Positions 57,695 through 64,000 of a stretch of DNA of 64,000 nucleotides are shown piece by piece. The notes under the pieces were generated by a model that had not been told where the DNA came from, did no database searches, and was given only the letters and a program-made list of their open reading frames with translations. The position numbers and the translations under genes are program-made. This DNA is from Bacteroidetes bacterium OLB9 (lineage in GTDB: Bacteria; Bacteroidota; Bacteroidia; Chitinophagales; Saprospiraceae): NCBI GenBank assembly GCA_001567255.1, contig LNBW01000055.1, positions 1 through 64,000 of the forward strand, read 5' to 3'. Every line of letters begins with the position of its first letter. Positions within the stretch are counted from its first letter, which is position 1.

Positions 57695-58177
57695 TTAGAA
57701 AGTATATCTTGCTGCAAGCGCTCCGTATCCTCCACTAAATCCACTACCATATCCATTGATAAAGAAGGTAGGAATCCAGTCAGCACTGACATTGAGTGGA
57801 ATGTCTGCAAATTTGTAATCCAGACCTAAAACACCTGAAATACCAAATGAAGTAGAACTTCCTGGATTAATAAAGCTAGAATCCCAAGACCAGAAATAAG
57901 CGTTAGCTCCAGCACCATAATACCATCTTAATCCACTTACGCTTGAGATATCATTGTGTATTTGATAGTAAGCACCCACATTAAACCAAGAGTAACCAGA
58001 ATAGCTTCTGAATCCAGCTGTTGCCTCGAATGCACCTTTTTCAGAAAGGAATGTCTTATAAGAAATGGAAAGAGGATAACCTAGACGCAAACCTATTGCA
58101 GACTTATAATCCTGAGCATTAGTAGTTACTGAAAATAAAAAGGCAAATGCCAAAACGGTAAAAATTTTTGTTTTCAT
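57695..58177 (-). CDS. Outer-membrane beta-barrel protein
   Basis: A 160-residue protein with a signal peptide (MKTKIFTVLAFAFLFSVTTN, ending AQ) and a small all-beta barrel: strands such as SAIGLRLGYPLSISYKTF, AFEATAGFRSYSGYSWFNVG, WYYGAGANAYFW and a terminal GGYGALAARYTF ending in the aromatic residue usual for barrels. I chose ATG 58177 because it opens the signal peptide; an upstream ATG would add an unlikely leader. A -7 box lies 40 bases before it. The exact barrel type is unknown. Confidence 0.82.
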   Translation of the reverse strand: MKTKIFTVLAFAFLFSVTTNAQDYKSAIGLRLGYPLSISYKTFLSEKGAFEATAGFRSYSGYSWFNVGAYYQIHNDISSVSGLRWYYGAGANAYFWSWDSSFINPGSSTSFGISGVLGLDYKFADIPLNVSADWIPTFFINGYGSGFSGGYGALAARYTF

Positions 58178-58216
58178 AATCCCTGAATTTTTAATTTTTT
58201 GGTTAACAATAATTGG

Positions 58217-58224
58217 CAAATATA
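58217..58224 (-). promoter_or_regulatory. -7 box of the outer-membrane protein gene
   Basis: On the minus strand it reads TATATTTG, a TAnnTTTG match, 39 bases before the chosen ATG. Confidence 0.5.
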
Positions 58225-58286
58225 TGAATTATTTTAAATATAAATATTTTTATAGTCAAAAATTATAAACTATAAATAAAAATTTT

Positions 58287-59957
58287 TTACAATAAGTGTT
58301 TGAACCTTGGCCTACGTGGAGTGATGTTTCCGAATTGCTCTATTTTTGACTTTTCATAATCACTGAAATTGCCTTCAAAAAAGACCACGTGGGAGTCATC
58401 TTCAAATGCAATGATATGCGTGGCTAATCGGTCGATAAACCATCGATCGTGAGAAATCACCAAAACACATCCTGCAAAATTCTCAATGGCTTCTTCCAGT
58501 GCTCGGAGGGTATTCACATCGATATCGTTAGTAGGTTCGTCTAGCAGTAGCACATTACCACCTTCCTTAAGTGTCATGGCCAGATGCACTCTGTTGCGCT
58601 CACCTCCTGATAGCACACCTATCTTTTTTTGCTGGTCTGAACCTGAAATATTGAATTTACTCAGATATGCACGAACATTGATCTGAGTTTTACCTACCAT
58701 GATGAGTTCCTGTCCTTTTCCGACAGCTTCCATAATGGTCAGATCTGGCTTAAGATCAGCATGAGACTGGTCCACATAACTCAAATGTACGGTATCACCG
58801 ATGGTAATCAAACCACTATCAGGTGTTTGTTGGCCCATAATCATTCTAAACAGTGTGGACTTGCCGACACCATTAGGTCCGATGATACCTACAATAGCGT
58901 TTTTAGGGATAGAAGCAGAGAAATTATCAATTAAAACGCGATTGCCATAAGCCTTGGATATTCCTTCTATGTCGATGACTTTATCTCCCAGTCGGTCCCC
59001 TGGTGGAATAAAGAGTTCCAGCTTGGCCTCTTTTTCTTTGGTTTCTTCGTTCATCAGTTTGTCATAGGCATTCAGACGTGCTTTGCCCTTAGCCTGGCGA
59101 CCTTTAGCGCCCATACGTACCCATTCGAGTTCTCGCTCTAACGTCTTTCTGCGCTTAGATTCTTGTTTTTCTTCCATTTCCAGACGTTTAGCTTTTTGCT
59201 CCAGCCAAGAAGAATAATTGCCTTCCCATGGAATGCCTTCTCCACGATCTAGCTCAAGTATCCAGCCTGCCACATTATCAAGAAAGTATCGATCGTGAGT
59301 CACAGCAATGACGGTGCCTGGAAAGTTTTTGAGATATTGTTCTAGCCAATGTACAGATTCAGCATCGAGGTGGTTAGTAGGTTCGTCCAGTAGTAAGATG
59401 TCCGGCTGACTCAATAGTAGTCGGCATAGCGCTACCCGACGTTTTTCACCGCCGGAACATACAGAAATGAGTGTGTCTCCTTCCGGACAACGTAGGGATT
59501 CCATGGCCACCTCCAGCTTATTGTCTAGATTCCAAGCATCATAGAGATCCATTTTTTCCATGAGTTCTCCTTGTAGTTCTATGGCTTTCATCATCTCGTC
59601 GTCGTCCATCGGCTCGCCCAGTTTGTTGTTGATATCTTCGTAGGCTTTGACTACATCCACAATGTGCTGCACACCTTCTTCGACTATCTGACGCACCGAC
59701 TTGGACTCATCGAGTGTCGGTTCCTGTTCGAGATAGCCGATTTTATATTCATTGTCAAAAGTTACCTTGCCTTGAAAGTTAGTATCAATACCTGCAATAA
59801 TCTTGAGGAGCGAAGACTTTCCGGATCCGTTAAGGCCAAGTACTCCGATTTTTGCCCCATAAAAGAATGAAAGCCATATATTTTTAAGTACTGTTTTCTG
59901 CGGAGGAAAGGTCTTAGTGACACCTTCCATTGCGAAAATAATTTTATTGTCTGCCAT
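58287..59957 (-). CDS. ettA: Energy-dependent translational throttle protein EttA
   Basis: A 556-residue ABC-F ATPase that binds the ribosomal E site and gates the first step of elongation according to ATP/ADP. Two nucleotide-binding domains are complete: Walker A GLNGSGKSSLLKI and GPNGVGKSTLFRM, signatures CSGGEKRRVALCR and LSGGERNRVHLAM, Walker B DILLLDEPTNHLD and VLLLDEPTNDID. The arm insertion in domain 1 and the linker (KQESKRRKTLERELEWVRM, RQAKGKARLNAYDKL) are EttA-like, as is the end RPRFKHLL. It is cytoplasmic. Confidence 0.95.
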   Translation of the reverse strand: MADNKIIFAMEGVTKTFPPQKTVLKNIWLSFFYGAKIGVLGLNGSGKSSLLKIIAGIDTNFQGKVTFDNEYKIGYLEQEPTLDESKSVRQIVEEGVQHIVDVVKAYEDINNKLGEPMDDDEMMKAIELQGELMEKMDLYDAWNLDNKLEVAMESLRCPEGDTLISVCSGGEKRRVALCRLLLSQPDILLLDEPTNHLDAESVHWLEQYLKNFPGTVIAVTHDRYFLDNVAGWILELDRGEGIPWEGNYSSWLEQKAKRLEMEEKQESKRRKTLERELEWVRMGAKGRQAKGKARLNAYDKLMNEETKEKEAKLELFIPPGDRLGDKVIDIEGISKAYGNRVLIDNFSASIPKNAIVGIIGPNGVGKSTLFRMIMGQQTPDSGLITIGDTVHLSYVDQSHADLKPDLTIMEAVGKGQELIMVGKTQINVRAYLSKFNISGSDQQKKIGVLSGGERNRVHLAMTLKEGGNVLLLDEPTNDIDVNTLRALEEAIENFAGCVLVISHDRWFIDRLATHIIAFEDDSHVVFFEGNFSDYEKSKIEQFGNITPRRPRFKHLL

Positions 59958-59977
59958 GCTTTTTATTAATTTGCTTG

Positions 59978-59985
59978 CAAAGATA
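59978..59985 (-). promoter_or_regulatory. -7 box of ettA
   Basis: On the minus strand it reads TATCTTTG (TAnnTTTG), 20 bases before the ATG. Confidence 0.5.
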
Positions 59986-60134
59986 TAGTAATTAATTGAG
60001 AAAAGAGCACAGAGAAATGTACCAAAATATACTCCGGTATATGAGGAAAATTCTTATGACCTAAGTCCTGAAATGCTTTTGCCAGGAGCAAGACATTTGG
60101 AAGAAATATTTATAAAGCAAAATCTAAGATTTGC

Positions 60135-60791
60135 TTATTCTTTTGATAGTTGTGGAAGACTGTAAGAGAAACCAATGCTAATATCTCCTAAAAAATTGAA
60201 CAAGGTAGTTTTACCACCCAAAGAATAATTTATTTTTTGTTTTTTGACATTTTGATCAGGGTATTGAGTAGTGGCATAAGAAACTCCCAGATTTAGGAAG
60301 TTGGGTGTAATCAAAAGCAAAAACTTATCAGTAAGCGCATATTCAAGGAGTGGATATGCATTGAGCGCAATCGTATTTGTGGCAGAGGATTTTTTATACT
60401 CGGTCTCATTTCCGGAAGCTGTTTTTTGAATTGTATGACTATAGTTCAAAGGGCTTTCCATATAGAGTTTGATATTTCCCCAGGTGTATAGCTTGTATCG
60501 CACAAAAACACCCAGACCATAACTTAGATCCTGCGTCTTTATGGTAGGAGTTGTTATCTGTGAATAGCCAATATTTGCTAGTCCTCCTAAAGCCAGTTTG
60601 TTATTGATCCAGTGACCCACTTTTGGCGATAAGCCGAAAGAAAAGGATGTGCTTTGTTTATTATTGGGATCGTTGACATTAGCATCTTCAATTAAATGGT
60701 TGATGCCAAAACTACCTGAAACAAAAGTCTGGCTGAAGCTAATGGAAAAGCTTAGTAATGCAGCAATTAGTGTGAAAATTCCTTTTTTCAT
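60135..60791 (-). CDS. Outer-membrane beta-barrel protein
   Basis: A 218-residue protein with a signal peptide (GIFTLIAALLSFSISFSQ) and a barrel of about eight strands: FSFGLSPKVGHWINNKLALG, LSYGLGVFVRYKLYTWGNIK, PLLEYALTDKFLLLITPNFL and NYSLGGKTTLFNFLGDISIG. It resembles the small porin-like outer-membrane proteins (OmpW/OprF-barrel type) common in Bacteroidota. It ends with FSYSLPQLSKE rather than an aromatic residue. Function unknown; transcribed alone. Confidence 0.8.
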   Translation of the reverse strand: MKKGIFTLIAALLSFSISFSQTFVSGSFGINHLIEDANVNDPNNKQSTSFSFGLSPKVGHWINNKLALGGLANIGYSQITTPTIKTQDLSYGLGVFVRYKLYTWGNIKLYMESPLNYSHTIQKTASGNETEYKKSSATNTIALNAYPLLEYALTDKFLLLITPNFLNLGVSYATTQYPDQNVKKQKINYSLGGKTTLFNFLGDISIGFSYSLPQLSKE

Positions 60792-60872
60792 AAATTTTTT
60801 TTTTAGAACGTTGCTTAATTATGTAACGTTTATTTTGTGTGAAATGCTGCCTAAAATTTATAAAATTAACGA

Positions 60873-63800
60873 TTATTCCACGACGACAAATCTTGCGTAA
60901 TAGGAACTGGAAGATGTTTTAAACTGCACGTGATACATACCTGGTAGATCAAACGTTTGATGGGATAACTTTTGGTTTAATGTGTTCAGGTTTACTTCCT
61001 GCTGAAAAAGTAATAAACCTACCGAATTATAAATCATGAGTCTGCCAATACCAGGGTCATTTTCTACTTCAATTCGGAAACTCTGGTGATGCCGAATGAG
61101 ATTAGGTACGACTTTTATACCTTGCTTCAACTGTACATCTTGAGTTGCCACTAACTTTGGCCAAACTTGGATTTTGGAGCCATCAAATCCGATAGCAAAT
61201 ATCGATGTAGTTCCGTCTAGCATAGGTACCAGTGTTGTTTGATTTGTCAAATCTCCAGTACCGGTCAATGTAGCTTGGATTAAGATGTCGTCTTTGTCGT
61301 ACGCTTCAAAAGCTACGGAGTTCTTCCATACGTTGTGGTCGATTTCCATGTAAGGATTGACAATGTCTGTATAGAGTTTATAACCTTCGCCATTTTGCCC
61401 GGTAAGTGTAGCTTTATTCCTGTACGTATCGATAGTCAGGGCGCTGATATAGTGAATGACAGGTGATACTGGTTGTGTAGTGAACTGGCTTTTGACTTCC
61501 TGAACAGCACGATTGATCTGATCTTCTGTTATGGTGAGTTGTCCTATCCCATAATCATCGATTTCAGTATCCACAGGTCGTAATAAGCCCATACGGATAA
61601 AGTAATCCGTCAAGTCTTCTTGAACTGCTGCACACGTGTTTTTATAGAAATTGAGCAACAAGGTTCCGTTGTCCAAATTGCTTTCGTCAGTATTGCGGAC
61701 TTTTTCAGCTACATAACCATACCAATGGGCGTAGTCAATTGAGTCAACAAGAGGATTTTTATCAAAAGTGAGCGGTCTGGCATCTCGACATGCTCCAGCC
61801 AGTTGATAGTACAGTTGCAATTGCCAGAATGGCACAAGCACTCTGAAGGGATAATCTTCTTGTGTCTCTTGAATGTGTGTATCCTGCTGATAGAGTTCAT
61901 TCAAAATGCTGTTGTATCGATTCATCACTCGAGCTGGTGAGCCGGTTGTGGAAAATCTCTCAGCTTCTAGGCGAGTATAGGGTTCCTTGGCTCTATTGAG
62001 ATGGTAACTTGCCCAGACAGCATAGACATTATTAGTAACCTCAGTGGTTCCGATCCATTTCAAGCCAGGACGAATCTGGTTGACATGGCCAAATTCATGT
62101 GGAATACCCCATAAGTCTAATCTATTAGCATCAGTGATGGCTTCCGGACCCCACGTCAGATCGAGATGAATACCCTGGCCACCAGCATAATATCCGCCTC
62201 CGGTGCCAGATACCCCAAACATATGGTTGGGAACGTGGTGATTATACTTGTACAATCCCATCTGGATACGCTGCCAAAGTACAATACTATCGTATAATGT
62301 TATTAAGTGATGCCCATCAAATGGGGAATGCGTTTTTAAGGGTAGTCGGTCATAATTGAGATGGACGTAACTGCCGAGCAGGTCCACTTTTTTATAAGTA
62401 TTTCTTGACATTAGGCGAACCCAGTCTTCGGAAGTGTGTACATTGATATCATAGTAACCATTGATAATGCCATTGACAATATTAACTCTAATTTTGTCGG
62501 CAACATCCGGGTGTGAAGAAAAGTAAGAAATATAGCCTAAACCAGCTCCGCGCATTACCATCACATTGAGTCCATTGTTGAGCTGGTAAGCGTAGTCGTC
62601 AGGATTTTCTTCATTGGCAAAATCCTTAACACGAAGATATACTGGCTCGGCACCGATGCCTTCAGCAAATGCTATTATGGTATCACCGCGACTGAATAAA
62701 ATGCCTGTAGGATTTTCATAGGCATCATATCTAGATGTTTTGAGTTTGTCCGCTAGTGTGCTAAGAGATTCATAAGCCTGATAATCTCTACTTCGTATAT
62801 TTCTGTCATAACTGCCTAAAAGCAAGCACTGGGCTAATGACTGGTAAAAACCGGGTTCCATTTTAACGATGTCCAGTGTAGTAACGTGTGATTGCACTTC
62901 ATCATAGAGTGGTGAAGTAAAAATATCACTATATGGAAATGGCTCTTGTCCGGTATCGGTATTCTTTTGATAAAACTCCATCTCAGCACAGCTGACAAAG
63001 CCTTGCTCGCCTGAATGAACTACAATTTTAATATCTTGAGTTTGAATCGTTGAAGGGAAATTGACACGGGTATCTAGACCATTGAACCCGAAGTCATAGT
63101 CCATCAAGTAAATATACTCGTTCTGGACTTCATCTAGATAATAAATTGACGAAAGACCAAAGAATCCATTATAACCTTCCTTGCGCGGATAATATACAAG
63201 ATAATCCACTTTTTCACTTTGTTCGAAGTGATAATTGAGTTCCACAGGCAAAGCTGAGTAGGCGTTATTCCAGTTGGAATGGTATAGGGTATTGAGGTTG
63301 CCATCAAAGCTTTTTTCGATATTTTCACCTGGTTGATAAGATGATGCAAACGAACCAGCCTGGCTGATCCTGAGCTTTTGATCTTCTGAGATCTTCAAGC
63401 CTTTTACACCGATGACACAGTCCACACTTCCATCTGGGAGTGCCGGACGGCTTGCGCCAAATACCATTTCTGCACATGATGAGAAGTCGCCAAAAGCCTT
63501 GGACACAGTGATGCGAATGGCATAAGGCTCATCAATAGCGAATGGAAAATGGTAGGACTTAGTACTGGCATCTATGCTCCATTCTATAGGAGTGGAATTG
63601 ATCATCACAAATTGATCTGGATTTGATCTGGTAGCTGCAAAGACATTGATTTGTTCCCACATTCCGTTGTACTGATCTTGTCTAGGTGTGTACTGAATGC
63701 TGTTGATTTCGGGTACGAGATTACTAAAGTAAAAAGTCAATGTATCTGGCATACCATTCGTGTACCACTTGCTGTGATACATAGTTGTAAGATCGCCATC

Positions 63801-63942
63801 GATAGCATACTCTATCTCTTGCCCACTCTGGGCAGGCTGATACGATGTAGCATAATAAACCGGCATAGAATACTGACCATGTAGATTGCCGATGATAAAA
63901 ATCAAAAAAAACTAATACAAAAACTTGCTTGAAAACCAACAT
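60873..63942 (-). CDS. M60-like metallopeptidase with discoidin domains, T9SS-secreted (one frameshift)
   Basis: Read with seven As instead of eight at 63904-63911, the frame opens at the ATG 63942 with a signal peptide (MLVFKQVFVLVFLIFIIGNL, then HGQ) and runs 1,022 residues. Two discoidin-like (F5/8 type C) domains come first (ATSYQPAQSGQEIEYAIDGD; FASSYQPGENIEKSFDGN). The M60 peptidase domain is at about 390-760 with the zinc site HEFGHVNQ followed 15 residues later by Glu (GTTEVTNNVYAVW). A beta domain and a T9SS sorting domain (GIGRLMIYNSVGLLLFQQEV, PGMYHVQFKTSSSS) end it. M60 enzymes cut mucin-like glycoproteins; the discoidin parts probably bind their glycans. Without the correction the signal peptide is lost. 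Confidence 0.87.
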
Positions 63943-64000
63943 ATGTAGTGTTATTAAAGTACTGAAAATCTATCCCTTTTATATACGGAATATTTTATTA

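Noticed and set aside
1-64000. CRISPR arrays, toxin-antitoxin pairs, restriction or other defence systems
   Set aside because: I looked for spaced repeats and for typical small gene pairs and nucleases and saw none.

Overview
The window is chromosomal DNA from a member of the phylum Bacteroidota, most likely the Saprospiria. This is inferred from several traits: two giant secreted proteins with HYR-like and SprB-like repeats ending in a dockerin-like pair and a type IX secretion (T9SS) C-terminal domain; single-domain MnmD and YtxJ; a three-gene sdhCAB operon with one cytochrome b subunit; Bacteroidota-type LpxH; paired DUF1800/DUF1501 genes; and TAnnTTTG -7 promoter boxes before many genes. 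The DNA is AT-rich. No phage, plasmid or CRISPR locus is visible. The only mobile element is an IS1634-type transposase gene cut by the left edge.

Layout. 1-0.54 kb: partial transposase. 0.74-8.9 kb: giant T9SS protein A. 9.4-11.1 kb: small lipoprotein, ytxJ, mnmD, DUF1573 protein. 11.2-24.3 kb: an atypical LuxR-type regulator divergent from a membrane protein and the 11.2-kb gene for giant T9SS protein B. 24.4-34.3 kb: thiolase, rhomboid protease, GlmU-like protein, L31 type B, FabG, MerC-like protein, LpxH, lipoproteins, and an operon with two cyclophilins and a polyphosphate-type glucokinase. 34.6-38.1 kb: sdhCAB. 38.3-43.9 kb: prs, a GT-C-like membrane protein, an EamA transporter, an O-methyltransferase, tRNA-Lys and an NlpC/P60 lipoprotein. 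43.9-51.6 kb: a lipoprotein, a candidate small RNA, a DUF1501/DUF1800/discoidin-T9SS operon and a GH20 hexosaminidase. 51.8-59.96 kb: small lipoproteins, an ECF sigma factor in an operon with recQ and aroQ, kdsD, an outer-membrane protein and ettA. 60.1-63.9 kb: a second outer-membrane protein and an M60-like glycoprotein peptidase.

Seven single-base length errors at homopolymers of 6-8 A or T, plus one elsewhere, split six otherwise intact genes. In each case the reading frame is restored by changing one base, so I annotate these as single genes and regard sequencing error as the likeliest cause. Read this way, A is about 2,723 residues and B about 3,733 residues.

How the genes may work together: the two giant proteins, the GH20 enzyme, the M60-like peptidase and the discoidin protein suggest a surface-attached or particle-degrading life on glycoprotein or amino-sugar polymers, with export through T9SS. 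The other genes are mostly housekeeping. The least ordinary items are the compositional switch in the last 2.5 kb of gene B, the lamin-tail-like and P-domain-like insertions in its HYR array, the regulator with an unphosphorylatable-looking receiver beside it, the standalone RNA candidate near 44.8 kb, and a sigma factor followed by only the cytoplasmic stub of an anti-sigma factor. I did not find a convincing complete new multigene system.
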